A stretch of 64,000 nucleotides of DNA from Psychrobacter sp. 1044. Its GTDB lineage: Bacteria > Pseudomonadota > Gammaproteobacteria > Pseudomonadales > Moraxellaceae. Position 1 is the stretch's first letter, and the number at the start of each line of letters is the position of its first letter. Positions 30,002 to 41,650 of this stretch are shown here, one piece after another. Position numbers and translations under genes: made by a program. The stretch spans positions 1 to 64,000 of the forward strand of contig NZ_CAJHAZ010000004.1 in assembly GCF_904846525.1 (NCBI RefSeq), written 5' to 3'. A model generated the notes under the pieces. It saw only the letters and a list, made by a program, of their open reading frames with translations. It searched no databases and had not been told where the DNA came from.

Positions 30002-31777
30002 ATGGTCACGGTAGTTGAAAACATAGATCCTAATATTAAGCCTATTCCAGCGGTTATCACCGAGCTGGAGCAGAAGTATGCCGGTAAGTTTGTCGTGCAA
30101 CACACTGTGGATGAGATTCCAACGGTTTGGGTGGCACGTGCTGATTTGCTCGACGTTCTTTTATTCTTGCGTAAATTACCCCAGCCATACGTCATGCTAT
30201 TTGACTTGTCAGCGATAGATGAGCGTCTGCGTCAGCATCGCCAAGGGTTGCCTGACAGTGACTTTACAGTGTTTTATCACCTAATGTCGCTTGAGCGTAA
30301 TAGTGATGTGCGTATTAAAGTCGCGCTGAGTGAAGACGATGTCAATGTACCGAGCGCTACGCAGATTTGGCCAAATGCCAACTGGTACGAGCGTGAAGTG
30401 TGGGACATGTTCGGTATTGTCTTTACCGGTCATCCGCATTTGACCCGTATTCTATTACCAAAATACTGGGAAGGTCATCCACTGCGTAAAGAGTATCATG
30501 CTCGTGCGACTGAGTTTACTCCATATTTCTTGAATACCGCCAAGCAGCAGTACGAGCAAGAAAACTTGCGTTTTGTCCCAGAAGAATGGGGCATGAAACG
30601 CTCAGGTCGTGATGAAGACTTTATGTTCTTGAACATCGGTCCTAACCATCCCTCTGCTCACGGTGCTTTTAGACTTGTGCTACAGCTCGATGGTGAAGAA
30701 GTCGTCGATTGTATCCCTGATATCGGTTATCACCATCGCGGTGCAGAAAAAATGGCTGAGCGTCAAACTTGGCACTCATTTATTCCTTATACCGACCGTA
30801 TCGATTATCTCGGCGGTGTGATGAATGAGCTGCCGTACATCATGTCGGTCGAAAAGCTGGCTGGGATTACGATTCCACCGCGCGCTGAGACTATCCGCGT
30901 GATGATGAGTGAGTTTTTCCGTATTACCAATAACTTGCTATTCGTTGGTACGTTCATTCAGGATGCGGGTGGCATGACCCCTGTATTCTATATGTTTACC
31001 GATCGCCAAAAAGCTTACGACGTCATCGAAGCCGTGACTGGCTATCGTATGCATCCTGCTTGGTTCCGTATCGGCGGTACGGCTGCTGATCTACCACGTG
31101 GCTGGCAGCGTCTGGTTCGCGAATTCTTGGATTGGATGCCAAAACGCTTGGACGAATATGTCAAAGCGGCATTGCAAAATAGCGTGCTCAAAGGCCGCAC
31201 CCAAGGCGTTGCTCAGTATAATGCTAAGCAAGCATTAGCGTGGGGCGTCACTGGTGCAGGTCTGCGCGCGACAGGCGTTGACTTCGATTTGCGTAAAGCA
31301 CGTCCATACATGGGCTATGAGAATTACGACTTTGAAGTGCCAGTCGGTTATAACGGTGATGCTTATGATCGCTGTATGGTAAAAGTCGAAGAGATGCGTC
31401 AGTCGCTACGTATTATTCGCCAGTGCATGGATAACATGCCACAAGGCCCTTATAAAGCCGATCATCCACTAGCGGTACCACCGCCAAAAGACCGTACCTT
31501 AAACGATATTGAAACCTTGATTAATCACTTTATCTCAGTATCTTGGGGTCCTGTGATGCCAGCGGGCGAGTGTACGACGATTGTAGAAGCGACCAAAGGG
31601 TTGAACAGCTATTACATCACATCGGATAAGGCGACGATGAGCTATCGTACCCGTATTCGTACGCCGACATTTGCGCATTTGCAGCAGATGCCATCGGTGA
31701 TTAATGGCTCGCTCGTCTCTGATGCCATTATGTATTTGGCATCGATTGATATTGTAATGGCTGACTGTGATCGCTAA
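30002..31777 (+). CDS. nuoC: NADH-quinone oxidoreductase fused subunit C/D
   Basis: A 591-residue fusion of NuoC (30-kDa subunit, about residues 1-185, with the signature around [16 protein letters not shown] and GHPLRKEY) and NuoD (49-kDa subunit, about 200-591, starting [17 protein letters not shown] and ending DIVMADCDR). NuoD lines the quinone pocket together with NuoB. The same fusion occurs in E. coli (nuoCD). AAGGA precedes the ATG by 11 bases. Confidence 0.97.
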   Translation: MVTVVENIDPNIKPIPAVITELEQKYAGKFVVQHTVDEIPTVWVARADLLDVLLFLRKLPQPYVMLFDLSAIDERLRQHRQGLPDSDFTVFYHLMSLERNSDVRIKVALSEDDVNVPSATQIWPNANWYEREVWDMFGIVFTGHPHLTRILLPKYWEGHPLRKEYHARATEFTPYFLNTAKQQYEQENLRFVPEEWGMKRSGRDEDFMFLNIGPNHPSAHGAFRLVLQLDGEEVVDCIPDIGYHHRGAEKMAERQTWHSFIPYTDRIDYLGGVMNELPYIMSVEKLAGITIPPRAETIRVMMSEFFRITNNLLFVGTFIQDAGGMTPVFYMFTDRQKAYDVIEAVTGYRMHPAWFRIGGTAADLPRGWQRLVREFLDWMPKRLDEYVKAALQNSVLKGRTQGVAQYNAKQALAWGVTGAGLRATGVDFDLRKARPYMGYENYDFEVPVGYNGDAYDRCMVKVEEMRQSLRIIRQCMDNMPQGPYKADHPLAVPPPKDRTLNDIETLINHFISVSWGPVMPAGECTTIVEATKGLNSYYITSDKATMSYRTRIRTPTFAHLQQMPSVINGSLVSDAIMYLASIDIVMADCDR

Positions 31778-31881
31778 TACTTTAGTCTAATGCTTTGATC
31801 AGAAAATTATTGTTATTAAAGAAATACGTTTATCAATATATCATTGCCAAATGGCACACCAAAATGCTGATATCTTGCCAT

Positions 31882-31909
31882 ATAGCGACACTTATAAGAC
31901 TGTCGCTAT
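31882..31909 (+). other. Intercistronic hairpin between nuoCD and nuoE
   Basis: ATAGCGACA (31882-31890) and TGTCGCTAT (31901-31909) form a perfect 9-bp stem with a 10-nt loop in the 172-base gap, about 40 bases before nuoE. No T run follows, so it is not a standard terminator; an mRNA processing or stabilising role is possible. Confidence 0.6.
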
Positions 31910-31949
31910 TAGCTGATAAAGCGTGATGAGTGAGGACAGATAGAAGACT

Positions 31950-32459
31950 ATGAAAATTGTTTCCGACAAAATGCCAAAAGTAGATGTGGCAAGCATTCTC
32001 ACTAGCGAGGAAATTGCGGCTATTCATGAGTTTATGCACCATTACCCACAAGCACGTGCTGCTTCGCTCGATGCGCTAAAGATTGTGCAAAAGCGCAACG
32101 GCTGGGTCGATGACGCACAAGTGAATGCCATTGCCAATATTCTAGACATTCCGATGTCAGATATGGACGGGGTTGCTACTTTCTTTAACCGTATTTATCG
32201 TCAGCCTGTCGGTCGCCACGTCATCCTTATCTGTGATTCAGTGGCTTGTTTTTTGACAGGCTATGAGGCGTTATCGTCTGAAATCAGATCGCAGCTGGGT
32301 ATTGAGTATGGTCAGACAACGGCTGATGGTCGTTTTACGCTATTGCCAATTTGCTGCTTAGGTAACTGTGATAAAGGCCCTGCTGTGTTGATTGACGAAG
32401 ACACGTATGGTCCTGTTCAGCCTGAAGAAGTCACGCAATTATTGGAGCTATACGCATGA
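31950..32459 (+). CDS. nuoE: NADH-quinone oxidoreductase subunit E
   Basis: A 169-residue subunit with the thioredoxin-like [2Fe-2S] fold (cluster N1a). Ligands are the Cys pair in ICDSVACFL (C-x4-C) and the pair in [10 protein letters not shown]. It works beside NuoF in the NADH-oxidising module. Its stop overlaps the nuoF start as ATGA. Confidence 0.96.
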   Translation: MKIVSDKMPKVDVASILTSEEIAAIHEFMHHYPQARAASLDALKIVQKRNGWVDDAQVNAIANILDIPMSDMDGVATFFNRIYRQPVGRHVILICDSVACFLTGYEALSSEIRSQLGIEYGQTTADGRFTLLPICCLGNCDKGPAVLIDEDTYGPVQPEEVTQLLELYA

Positions 32460-33880
32460 GATTAACGCTTTCAGAGCAGATTGCTCAACGTAGTCAAGGC
32501 AAAGCGCCAAGCCAGCTCAATGAGCAGCGCATTCCAATTTATGGTGATAAAGCAACAGCGACTAGCGAAACCAAACCGTTAACATGGCGTCTAGCACACC
32601 ATGATGCCGTACTAGATTTGACCACCTATGAGTCGTTAAAAGGCTTTGATGGCTTAAAGCAAGCTTTGAGTCAATCGCCCAAAGCAGTCGGTGACATGAT
32701 TAAAGCTGCTAACGTTAGAGGTCGCGGCGGTGCAGGTTTTAATGCTGGTTTGAAATGGACATTTATGTCACCGCCAGATGGTCTACCACGTTATCTCATC
32801 TGTAATGCTGATGAAATGGAGCCGGGCACCTTTAAAGATCGCCTATTGATGGAGCGCCTACCGTTTCAGTTAATTGAAGGTATGTTGATTACCGCGCATG
32901 CGATTGGTGCAACTGACGGGTATATCTTTATCCGTGGTGAGTACATCTTGGCCGCTGAACGTTTGGTCGCTGCTATCGAAGAATGCTTGGCCAATAATCT
33001 AATGGGCAAGAATATTTTAGGCTCAGATTTTAGTTTTAATCTGCATGTGCATACTGGCGCTGGACGTTATATTTGCGGTGAAGAAACCGCATTGATTAAC
33101 TGCTTGGAAGGTCGCCGTGCCAACCCACGTACCAAGCCGCCTTTCCCGCAAATATCTGGTGCATGGGGTCGTCCAACGGTTGTCAATAACGTTGAGACCT
33201 TGTGTAACATGCCAGCCATCTTGAACCATGGTGTTGAATGGTATCAGTCATTATCTAACATCAAAGGCAAGAGCCAGACACCGGGTACCAAACTGTTTGG
33301 CTGCTCAGGTTTAGTCAATGACCCAGGTCTGTGGGAGTTACCGTTTGGTTATACGGCACGCGAAATCATTGAAGATTTAGCGGGTGGTATGATCGAAGGT
33401 AAAACCCTCAAAGCTTGGCTACCGGGCGGTGCCTCTACTGACTTTTTAACCACTGAGCATTTAGATGTGGTGGTGGATTTTGACACCATTCAAAAAGCAG
33501 GTAGCCGTATGGGTACTGGGCTAATTATGGTCGTGGATGAAACACAAGATATGGTGCCACTCGTTCGTAATCTCGAGATTTTCTTCCAACGCGAATCCTG
33601 CGGTTGGTGTACGCCATGCCGTGACGGTCTGCCTTGGGGTGTCAAATTGCTTACTGCTATCAATGATGGTGAAGGGCAAGTCGGCGATGTGGAAAAGCTA
33701 GAAGGCCTTACGCGTGACTTATGGATTGGTAAAACTTTCTGTGCACATGCGCCGGGTGCGATGGAACCACTGATGAGTGCGATTAAATATTTCCGTCCAG
33801 AGTTTGATCAAAAAATCGCGCAGGCGGTTGGTGTCGATGTCATTGATGCGGCAGCCAATCAACAGCCAGAAGTGAAATAA
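32456..33880 (+). CDS. nuoF: NADH-quinone oxidoreductase subunit F
   Basis: A 474-residue subunit that binds FMN and NADH and cluster N3. The glycine-rich FMN/NADH site is [14 protein letters not shown], the second is [14 protein letters not shown], and the [4Fe-4S] ligands are [12 protein letters not shown] plus a later Cys in KTFCAHAPG. It starts inside the nuoE stop (4-base overlap), indicating translational coupling. Confidence 0.97.
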   Translation: MRLTLSEQIAQRSQGKAPSQLNEQRIPIYGDKATATSETKPLTWRLAHHDAVLDLTTYESLKGFDGLKQALSQSPKAVGDMIKAANVRGRGGAGFNAGLKWTFMSPPDGLPRYLICNADEMEPGTFKDRLLMERLPFQLIEGMLITAHAIGATDGYIFIRGEYILAAERLVAAIEECLANNLMGKNILGSDFSFNLHVHTGAGRYICGEETALINCLEGRRANPRTKPPFPQISGAWGRPTVVNNVETLCNMPAILNHGVEWYQSLSNIKGKSQTPGTKLFGCSGLVNDPGLWELPFGYTAREIIEDLAGGMIEGKTLKAWLPGGASTDFLTTEHLDVVVDFDTIQKAGSRMGTGLIMVVDETQDMVPLVRNLEIFFQRESCGWCTPCRDGLPWGVKLLTAINDGEGQVGDVEKLEGLTRDLWIGKTFCAHAPGAMEPLMSAIKYFRPEFDQKIAQAVGVDVIDAAANQQPEVK

Positions 33881-33890
33881 GGAGAGCGGC

Positions 33891-36800
33891 ATGGCAGTCA
33901 TACATATTGATGGAACCACTGTCGAAGTAGATAGCGCAGATAACTTGCTACAAGCCTGCTTATCACTCGGCATTGATGTGCCGTATTTTTGTTATCATCC
34001 AGCCCTTGGCTCAGTAGGCTCGTGCCGTCAGTGCGCGGTCAAGCAATTCCAAAACAAAGAAGATATGGAAGCAGGTCGCGGCCGTCTTGTGATGTCATGT
34101 ATGGTCGCTCCGGGCGATGACATGTATATCTCTGTCACTGACGATGAAGCCAAAGCATTCCGCAAGTCGATGGTTGAGTTACTGATGACCAACCATCCAC
34201 ATGACTGTCCAACTTGCGAAGAGGGCGGACATTGCCATTTGCAAGACATGACCTATATGTCAGGTCATAGCCGTCGTCGTTATCGCTTTACCAAACGCAC
34301 GCATCATAACCAAGAGCTTGGCCCATTCATCGCGCATGAGATGAACCGCTGTATCGCTTGCTATCGCTGTGTCCGTTTTTATAAAGACTACGCAGGCGGC
34401 GAAGATTTGGGTGTTTACGGCTCAAACAATCGCGTTTACTTTGGCCGTGATAAAGATGGCCAGTTCGAAAGCGAATTCTCAGGTAACTTAACGGAAGTAT
34501 GCCCAACGGGTGTCTTTACCGATAAAACGCATTCTGAGCGCTACAACCGTAAATGGGACATGCAGTATGCGCCAAGCATCTGTCATGGTTGCTCAGCAGG
34601 TTGTAATATCTCACCGGGTGAGCGTTATGGTGAATTGCGCCGTATTGAAAACCGCTATAATGGTGAAGTAAACCGCTATTTCTTATGTGACCGTGGCCGC
34701 TTTGGTTATGGCTATGTCAATCGTGACGATCGCCCAACCCAAGCGCTTGAGCGTATCAACGATAAGCATGTCAAAATCAATATTGACTACGCACTTGATG
34801 AAACCATCAAGCGTATCAAAGATAAAAAAGTCATCGGTATTGGCTCACCGCGCGCCAGTCTAGAAACCAACTTTGCGCTAAAAAATCTCGTTGGCTTTGA
34901 TAAGTTTTCAACGGGTCTCAATCATCAGCAGCAAGCACTGGTCAATAAATGCATCGAAGTATTAAGTACTGATGGTATTTATAACCCTAGCATGACTGAT
35001 ATCGAAAGTTATGATGCGGTGTTGGTATTGGGTGAAGATATCACCCAAACTTCATCACGTGTCGCGTTGTCAGTACGCCAAGCGGCAAAAAATGAAGGCC
35101 TGAAAATGGCAGCGGCGTTGCAAACGCAGCCGTGGCTTGCAGAGCCTGTTAAACGTATTGCTCAAGATGCGTTAAGCCCAGTTTATGTCATCGACGTGGT
35201 ACAGACTAAGCTAGAAGACATCAGTAAAGTCAGTGTCGTAGCAACGCCTGAAGACATCACTAAACTTGGCTTTAAAGTCGCTGATGAAATTGCCAATTTC
35301 GCTGATGATTTCGCAGAAATCGCAGATCCACAAGCAGCTGAGCAAGATGTCGATACTGCTACTAGTACTAATGCCAGTACTGAGACTGACGGTATGCAAG
35401 CATTAGCGAAGCAAATCGCTTATGACTTGATTCAAGCGGATAAGCCACTGGTCATCTCGGGTAGCAGCTTATCGTCTACCGTATTGATCGAAGCAGCGGC
35501 GCAGATTACTCAAGCATTGACCCAAAAACGCTCAGCCATTAAAGCGACTGAACAGCAGCAAGTGGACACGTATAATGCTCAAGTCCGTGATGAGCAAGCG
35601 CAAATAGAAGATAAAGAGCTATCTGCTAAACCAAACAAACCTGAAACCGGTGTTGATACAGAAACTCAAGACAATGTAGAACGCGCTCCTGCTAAAAAAC
35701 TTGAGCTGAAAGAAGTAAACAATAAGTATCATGCACAAGCAGGTATCTACTTAACAGTTACCGATGCCAATAGCATGGGTGTTTGCATGCTTGGAGGTCA
35801 ATCAGTAGAAGAGCTGCTGGCCACTGATTTTGATGTGGTTATCGTTGCTGAAAATCAGCTGACTGATGCCATCGATGCCAATAAATTAACGCAGCTATTA
35901 TCTGATAAAACCGTCATTGCGCTAGATCATCAGCTACTTGATTGGCACAAAGATGTCGATATTGTATTACCTGCGGCTAGTTTTGCAGAAGCAGACGGTA
36001 CGTTGATATCGGCTGAAGGTCGTGCACAGCGTTTCTTCCAAGTTTACGACAACGAATACTATCATCCAATGAGCAGTATTAAAGAGGGCTGGCGCTGGTT
36101 ACATGCCGTGCATAGCAGCATCGAGGGTCGTGATGTTGATTGGACGCAGCTAGATGACGTCATCAATGCATTGATCGCCACGCATCCTAAGCTTGCGGGT
36201 ATTAAAAATGCTGCTCCTGATGCCGATTACCGTATGACGGGTCTTAAAATTGCTCGTCAGCCGCGTCGCTATTCAGGTCGTACCGCTATGCGTGCACCGA
36301 TATCTGTGCATGAGCCGATGCAGCCAAAAGATTTAGACACCGGTTTGACTTTCTCAATGGAAGGTTATAGTGGTAAAGAAACGCCAAGCTCAATGATTCC
36401 TTTTGCCAATGCGGCAGGCTGGAACTCACCGCAAGCGTGGAACAAGTATCAAGACAAGGTCGGTGGTCATCTAAAAAATGGCGACCCAGGTGTGCGCATG
36501 TTCGATCAGCTAGCACGTTTAGAAACACGTCAATATGTTGCACCAGATGCTATGTCTGCGACGACGACCGATATGCAGCAAGGACAAGCCAAACTGGTGC
36601 CTATCAATAATATTTATGCCAGCTCTATGATGGCGTCACGTAGCCCAGTGGTTGCGGAGCAACTGCCTGTTGCTGCATGGCGTATCGGGATGGATGATGC
36701 TAAGGACTGGAACATCGCTAATGGCGATTACTTAGCGATTGAAGTCGATAAGCAACAAATTACCTTACCAGTACAGATTGTCGGTTATTTAGCAGAAGGC

Positions 36801-36971
36801 TGTATCGGTTACCCAGTTGGGCAGGTGAGTATTATTCATCCATCAATGCCAGCGTCGGTTCGCAAAGTGGATGCACCAGTGACGATGATGGGTAGCATGG
36901 CTAACGATATGATGAACAATAACGATGCTGCGCAAATGAACACAGCACCGACCACCACACAGGAGGTGTAA
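33891..36971 (+). CDS. nuoG: NADH-quinone oxidoreductase subunit G
   Basis: A 1026-residue iron-sulfur subunit. The N-terminal [2Fe-2S] ligands lie in the SCRQC region, the His-ligated cluster in [12 protein letters not shown], two more cluster sites in [10 protein letters not shown] and CPTGVF, and the extra N7 cluster ligands at C231, C234, C238 and C266. The rest is a molybdopterin-oxidoreductase-like domain without cofactor role. It is about 110 residues longer than E. coli NuoG; residues about 475-625 hold acidic, Gln/Thr-rich, low-complexity inserts. Ends in AGGAGG, the ribosome site of nuoH. Confidence 0.96.
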   Translation: MAVIHIDGTTVEVDSADNLLQACLSLGIDVPYFCYHPALGSVGSCRQCAVKQFQNKEDMEAGRGRLVMSCMVAPGDDMYISVTDDEAKAFRKSMVELLMTNHPHDCPTCEEGGHCHLQDMTYMSGHSRRRYRFTKRTHHNQELGPFIAHEMNRCIACYRCVRFYKDYAGGEDLGVYGSNNRVYFGRDKDGQFESEFSGNLTEVCPTGVFTDKTHSERYNRKWDMQYAPSICHGCSAGCNISPGERYGELRRIENRYNGEVNRYFLCDRGRFGYGYVNRDDRPTQALERINDKHVKINIDYALDETIKRIKDKKVIGIGSPRASLETNFALKNLVGFDKFSTGLNHQQQALVNKCIEVLSTDGIYNPSMTDIESYDAVLVLGEDITQTSSRVALSVRQAAKNEGLKMAAALQTQPWLAEPVKRIAQDALSPVYVIDVVQTKLEDISKVSVVATPEDITKLGFKVADEIANFADDFAEIADPQAAEQDVDTATSTNASTETDGMQALAKQIAYDLIQADKPLVISGSSLSSTVLIEAAAQITQALTQKRSAIKATEQQQVDTYNAQVRDEQAQIEDKELSAKPNKPETGVDTETQDNVERAPAKKLELKEVNNKYHAQAGIYLTVTDANSMGVCMLGGQSVEELLATDFDVVIVAENQLTDAIDANKLTQLLSDKTVIALDHQLLDWHKDVDIVLPAASFAEADGTLISAEGRAQRFFQVYDNEYYHPMSSIKEGWRWLHAVHSSIEGRDVDWTQLDDVINALIATHPKLAGIKNAAPDADYRMTGLKIARQPRRYSGRTAMRAPISVHEPMQPKDLDTGLTFSMEGYSGKETPSSMIPFANAAGWNSPQAWNKYQDKVGGHLKNGDPGVRMFDQLARLETRQYVAPDAMSATTTDMQQGQAKLVPINNIYASSMMASRSPVVAEQLPVAAWRIGMDDAKDWNIANGDYLAIEVDKQQITLPVQIVGYLAEGCIGYPVGQVSIIHPSMPASVRKVDAPVTMMGSMANDMMNNNDAAQMNTAPTTTQEV

Positions 36972-36972
36972 T

Positions 36973-38016
36973 ATGCAAGTTACCCGTATTATCCCTGATG
37001 TGCCAAGCTTCTTGGCTGGTAGCATGAGCTTTGATGCTTGGTCCATTTTATTTATGGTCGGGCAATCACTGGTCATCTTCTTGGTCGTGGTTATGGTTGC
37101 CGCTATGATGATTGTCTATGAGCGCCGCATGCTAGCACTCTGGCAAGACCGTTACGGTCCAAACCGCGTCGGACCCTTTGGTTCGTTGCAGCTGGTTGCT
37201 GATATGCTCAAAATCTTCTTTAAAGAAGATTGGACGCCGAACTTTACCGATAAGTTTATGTTTACCTTGGCACCTGCGGTCGCGATGTTTACCGCATTGG
37301 CCTCATTTGCCATTATTCCTATCTCGCCGACGCTTGGCGTGGCTGATTGGGACATTGGTATTCTGTTCTTCTTTGCGATGGCAGGTATTGCCGTCTATGC
37401 AGTGATGTTCGGTGGTTGGGCCTCTGCCAATAAATTCTCGCTACTGGGTGGTTTGCGCTCTGCTGCACAAACGATCAGTTATGAAGTCTTCTTGGGCTTA
37501 TCACTGATGGGCGTAGTCGCATTGACAGGCTCATTTAACTTGCGCGCCATTGTTGAGGCGCAAATCGACGGCTGGTATATCATTCCGCAGTTTTTTGGCT
37601 TTTTGACCTTTGTCGTTGCTGGTGTTGCAGTCACCCATAGACATCCATTTGATCAGCCAGAAGCAGAACAAGAGCTGGCTGAAGGCTATCATGTTGAATA
37701 TTCTGGCATGAAGTTCGGTATGTTCTTTATTGGCGAATATGTCAACGTTGTCCTGATTTCTGCCCTGATGACGTGCTTATTCTTTGGTGGTTGGTTGGCA
37801 CCTTTTAATTTAGATATTCCATTTATTCCACCAGCTTTTTGGTTCATGATTAAAACGCTGTTCTTTATGACCATGTTTATTTTGGCTCGAGGCTCACTCA
37901 TGCGTCCGCGTTATGATCAAGTGATGAACTTTGGCTGGAAAGTTTGTCTGCCAGTAACGTTGATTAATCTGTTGGTTACTGCTGCGGTCATTTTGATCTT
38001 TTCCCCAACGTTATAG
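36973..38016 (+). CDS. nuoH: NADH-quinone oxidoreductase subunit H
   Basis: A 347-residue membrane subunit with about eight helices that forms the quinone entry site with NuoB and NuoD. Conserved segments include [38 protein letters not shown] and [15 protein letters not shown]. The start is one base after the nuoG stop, behind AGGAGG (36961-36966), so translation is coupled. Confidence 0.97.
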   Translation: MQVTRIIPDVPSFLAGSMSFDAWSILFMVGQSLVIFLVVVMVAAMMIVYERRMLALWQDRYGPNRVGPFGSLQLVADMLKIFFKEDWTPNFTDKFMFTLAPAVAMFTALASFAIIPISPTLGVADWDIGILFFFAMAGIAVYAVMFGGWASANKFSLLGGLRSAAQTISYEVFLGLSLMGVVALTGSFNLRAIVEAQIDGWYIIPQFFGFLTFVVAGVAVTHRHPFDQPEAEQELAEGYHVEYSGMKFGMFFIGEYVNVVLISALMTCLFFGGWLAPFNLDIPFIPPAFWFMIKTLFFMTMFILARGSLMRPRYDQVMNFGWKVCLPVTLINLLVTAAVILIFSPTL

Positions 38017-38071
38017 TCATCACTAGCCATCATTGATGAACTAGGGTAAAGCTGATAAGGATAATAATCCC

Positions 38072-38620
38072 ATGTTTACTACCATAAAAAAGACCGTCAT
38101 TGGACTATTTACCATTGTCCGCAGCATGTGGATGGTCAATAGTCATGCGCTCAGACCGCGTGACACCATCCTTTATCCTGAGGTGCCGGTACCTGTGCCG
38201 CCGCGTTTTCGTGGACGTATTGTCCTAACGCGTGACCCTGATGGAGACGAGCGCTGTGTGGCTTGTAACTTGTGTGCGGTGGCATGCCCGGTAGGGTGTA
38301 TCTCCTTACAAAAAGCGGAACGTGAAGACGGTCGTTGGTATCCAGAGTTTTTTCGAATTAACTTTTCGCGCTGTATTTTTTGTGGCTTGTGTGAAGAGGC
38401 GTGTCCAACGACAGCCATTCAAATGACGCCTGACTTTGAGTTGGGTGAATATAAGCGCCAAGACTTGGTCTATGAAAAAGAGCATTTGCTCATTTCAGGG
38501 CCGGGTAAATATCCTGATTATAACTATTATCGTGTGACGGGTATGGCGGTAGCGGACAAACCAAAAGGCGCAGCACAAAACGAAGCTGCACCGATTGATC
38601 TAAGGAGCTTGCTACCATGA
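38072..38620 (+). CDS. nuoI: NADH-quinone oxidoreductase subunit I
   Basis: A 182-residue ferredoxin-like subunit with two [4Fe-4S] sites (N6a, N6b): [15 protein letters not shown] and [15 protein letters not shown]. It links NuoG to NuoB in the electron path. AAGGA precedes the ATG; the stop overlaps the nuoJ start. Confidence 0.97.
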   Translation: MFTTIKKTVIGLFTIVRSMWMVNSHALRPRDTILYPEVPVPVPPRFRGRIVLTRDPDGDERCVACNLCAVACPVGCISLQKAEREDGRWYPEFFRINFSRCIFCGLCEEACPTTAIQMTPDFELGEYKRQDLVYEKEHLLISGPGKYPDYNYYRVTGMAVADKPKGAAQNEAAPIDLRSLLP

Positions 38621-39363
38621 TGAATATTTTGAACCATCCTGAACTGGCTGGGTTTTATTCGCTTGCAGCAGTGGCCATATTTGCCAGTCTGCGCGTCGTG
38701 ACTCAAGCCAATCCAGTGCATGCTATCTTATCGATGATTGTGTCATTACTGGCAATCGCAGGGATATTTTTTGTACTAGGCGCGCCATTTGCTGGTGCGT
38801 TAGAGATTGTTGTCTATGCCGGTGCTATTATGGTGCTATTTGTTTTTGTCATCATGATGCTTAATTTAGGCATGAGCAATGATGAGCGTGAAGAGCGCTG
38901 GCTTGATGCGGGCACTTGGGCGCTACCGACAGGGTTAACGATTATTATCGCGGTTGTGCTGTATGCGATGATTGGTATGGGTCATGACGAAGCGGCAATG
39001 ATTGGTGGCTCGACAATATCTGCCAAAGCAGTGGGTACGGTGCTATTTACTAAATATGTGATGTTGATAGAAGTGGCTGCATTGCTACTGTTGGCAGCCT
39101 TGGTCGCCGCGTATCATTTGGGTAAAGAGTCTATCGCTGATGAGGTTACTGTTAATGCAAACCACAGTAATGATAGTCAAGGATCTAATGCTAATGTTGC
39201 GAGTATCAAACACTACGATAATCACGGCATGCCTATAGATGCTGACGCGGCGAAAATGGCAGAACCTTACGAATATAAAGATGTTGACCCGCATGACTAT
39301 GTAAGTATGAATGTAGGTACGCAGCTGGGTGTGAATAAAGTCACGCGCAAGGAGTCAGACTAA
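38617..39363 (+). CDS. nuoJ: NADH-quinone oxidoreductase subunit J
   Basis: A 248-residue membrane subunit with five helices in the first ~170 residues; the conserved third helix contains [20 protein letters not shown]. The final ~75 residues form a hydrophilic Asn/Asp/His-rich tail beyond the ~184-residue E. coli protein. It overlaps nuoI by 4 bases and nuoK by 1 base. Confidence 0.95.
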   Translation: MMNILNHPELAGFYSLAAVAIFASLRVVTQANPVHAILSMIVSLLAIAGIFFVLGAPFAGALEIVVYAGAIMVLFVFVIMMLNLGMSNDEREERWLDAGTWALPTGLTIIIAVVLYAMIGMGHDEAAMIGGSTISAKAVGTVLFTKYVMLIEVAALLLLAALVAAYHLGKESIADEVTVNANHSNDSQGSNANVASIKHYDNHGMPIDADAAKMAEPYEYKDVDPHDYVSMNVGTQLGVNKVTRKESD

Positions 39364-39770
39364 TGGTACTAGCAGCGAGCGTGGCACAAGATGTGTCAAA
39401 CGTGCCGTTTGCCCACGAGGTAGCGGGCTTAGTACAGCCTGTTGCTGAGGCGCAGAATGTACTGGGCATGATACCCATGAGCCATGGACTGATTTTGGCA
39501 GGTATCTTATTTGCCATTGGTCTGTGCGGCGTCATGGTACGACGTAACTTCCTATTTATGCTAATGAGCCTTGAGATCATGATGAATGCAACAGCATTAG
39601 CATTTGTGGTAGCAGGTAGTCGTTGGGTCGATCCAGATGGACAGATTATGTTTATCTTTATTTTGACCTTGGCAGCAGCAGAGGCCGCCATTGGTTTGGC
39701 AATATTATTGCGGTTTTATCATCAGCGTGGGCATCTCGATGTCGACAGCGCCAATGAGATGAAAGGATGA
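39363..39770 (+). CDS. nuoK: NADH-quinone oxidoreductase subunit K with N-terminal extension
   Basis: A 135-residue membrane subunit. The normal ~100-residue protein corresponds to residues 36-135, starting [18 protein letters not shown], with the conserved Glu in [10 protein letters not shown] and the second in [11 protein letters not shown], both needed for proton transfer in the family. ATG 39363 is chosen because AAGGAG (39349-39354) is 8 bases upstream, whereas the internal ATG at 39468 has no usable ribosome site. The extra 35 residues are mildly hydrophobic and acidic. Confidence 0.92.
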   Translation: MVLAASVAQDVSNVPFAHEVAGLVQPVAEAQNVLGMIPMSHGLILAGILFAIGLCGVMVRRNFLFMLMSLEIMMNATALAFVVAGSRWVDPDGQIMFIFILTLAAAEAAIGLAILLRFYHQRGHLDVDSANEMKG

Positions 39771-39774
39771 TGTC

Positions 39775-41649
39775 ATGAGTTTATTACCATTAACCTTTAT
39801 ATTCCCGCTCGTTGGCTTTTTGATTTTAGCCTTTATGCGCGACAAGCTAACAGAGCAGGTGGCAGCGATTGTCGGTGTCGGTAGTATGCTGTTATCAGCA
39901 CTATGCACGTTAATCGTTAGTTATACTTTTTTAACCAATAATCCAGCAGGAACGGTCATAGAGATTCCGCTTTGGACATGGTTCCAAGTCGGAGATTTTG
40001 CTCCAAGTTTCGGTCTGAGCTTTGATGGTTTGGCACTGACGATGACGGGTGTCATCACTGGGATTGGCTTTTTAATCCATCTCTTTGCCGCTTGGTATAT
40101 GAAAGGTGACACTGGATTTGCCCGTTTCTTTAGCTATATGAACTTGTTCGTCGCCAGCATGTTATTGCTAGTATTAGCAGATAACTTGTTCTTGCTTTAT
40201 CTTGGCTGGGAAGGCGTTGGTATCTGTTCGTACTTACTGATCGGTTTTTATTACCATGACCGCGCCAATGGTCTTGCAGCGATGAAAGCCTTTACGGTGA
40301 CGCGCGTAGGTGATGTATTCTTAGCCTTCGGTCTGTTTTTATTATTCCGCGAATTCGGTACGCTTAATATTCAAGAGATTATTACCCGTGCGCCAGAAGT
40401 ATTCGATATCAACAATCCAACGATGATGTTGACAACCATGATGTTAGTTGGCGGCGCGATGGGTAAATCAGCGCAGCTGCCATTACATACATGGCTGGCT
40501 GATGCGATGGCAGGTCCGACGCCAGTATCAGCGCTTATTCATGCGGCAACGATGGTCACGGCAGGTGTTTATTTAATCGCTCGCTTACATCCATTGTTTG
40601 AGCTGACGCCTGGTATTTTATTATATTGGGTCGGTGGTGTAGGGGCGTTGACGTTGGTCGTTGCTGGATTCTGTGCACTGGCACAGACCGACATCAAACG
40701 TATTCTTGCTTACTCAACCATGAGCCAAATTGGCTATATGTTCTTAGCACTCGGCGTTGGCGCGTGGCAGGGCGCAATCTTCCATTTGATGACTCATGCT
40801 TTCTTTAAAGCCCTGTTATTCTTATCATCAGGTGCAGTCATTCTTGCGGTACACCATGAGCAAAACATCTTTAAGATGGGCGGTCTACGTAAAAAGATAC
40901 CGTTGGTATTTTGGTGCTATATCGTTGGTGGCGGTGCACTTGCGGCAATACCTTGGGTCACCGTTGGCTTTTATTCTAAAGAAGCGATTCTTTGGGAGAG
41001 TTATGCAACCGGTCATATGGTCTTATTCTATATGGGTGTATTCGGTGCTTTCTTAACCGCGCTTTATACCTTCCGTATGATTTGGATTATCTTCTTTGGT
41101 GAAGAGAAAACGCACGCGCATAAGTTATCTGGTGTGTCGTATTGGCTGCCACTTAGTGTGTTGCTCGTATTATCAACGGCAGTGGGCGCATTTATTACCC
41201 CGCCATTACAAGGCGTCTTGCCAGAGAGTGTTGGGCATTTATTGGAAGTCGCTGGTCAAGCGCATGGTAAGCATACGGCTGAGTTTATCGCCATGGGTGC
41301 GATGGCAGCAGGCTTGATATTAGCGGCGCTATTATATGTGGTGGATAAAGGTCGCATGCTCACCCGCTTTAAGCACTCACGTGTTGGTGGGGCGCTATAT
41401 CACTGGTGTTATCATGGTCTAGGTTTTGATGCGCTATACGATGTAATTTTTGTAAAACCCTTTTTGTTCATCGGCCGCTTATTTAAAGCCGACCCTATCG
41501 ATAAAGCGTGGCTCGTCTTGCCTAAGCTGGCATCTGCTGGTAATAAGGTATTGTCTGCGACGCAAACTGGGTCACTTCGAGGTTACGCTGCAAGCTTTGG
41601 CTTGGGCATGGCTGTATTACTAGTGCTGGTAATGATGACGGTGGTATAA
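39775..41649 (+). CDS. nuoL: NADH-quinone oxidoreductase subunit L
   Basis: A 624-residue antiporter-like subunit at the far end of the membrane arm. Conserved parts include LGWEGVGICSYLLIGFYY, KSAQLPLHTWLADAMAGPTPVSALIHAATMV split over helices 7-8, and a C-terminal lateral helix region. AAAGGA lies 9 bases before the ATG. It translocates protons when complex I turns over. Confidence 0.97.
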   Translation: MSLLPLTFIFPLVGFLILAFMRDKLTEQVAAIVGVGSMLLSALCTLIVSYTFLTNNPAGTVIEIPLWTWFQVGDFAPSFGLSFDGLALTMTGVITGIGFLIHLFAAWYMKGDTGFARFFSYMNLFVASMLLLVLADNLFLLYLGWEGVGICSYLLIGFYYHDRANGLAAMKAFTVTRVGDVFLAFGLFLLFREFGTLNIQEIITRAPEVFDINNPTMMLTTMMLVGGAMGKSAQLPLHTWLADAMAGPTPVSALIHAATMVTAGVYLIARLHPLFELTPGILLYWVGGVGALTLVVAGFCALAQTDIKRILAYSTMSQIGYMFLALGVGAWQGAIFHLMTHAFFKALLFLSSGAVILAVHHEQNIFKMGGLRKKIPLVFWCYIVGGGALAAIPWVTVGFYSKEAILWESYATGHMVLFYMGVFGAFLTALYTFRMIWIIFFGEEKTHAHKLSGVSYWLPLSVLLVLSTAVGAFITPPLQGVLPESVGHLLEVAGQAHGKHTAEFIAMGAMAAGLILAALLYVVDKGRMLTRFKHSRVGGALYHWCYHGLGFDALYDVIFVKPFLFIGRLFKADPIDKAWLVLPKLASAGNKVLSATQTGSLRGYAASFGLGMAVLLVLVMMTVV

Positions 41650-41650
41650 G

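Noticed and set aside
39468..39770. Short NuoK start matching the usual family length
   Set aside because: The ATG at 39468 has no ribosome site at a workable distance, while ATG 39363 has AAGGAG 8 bases upstream.
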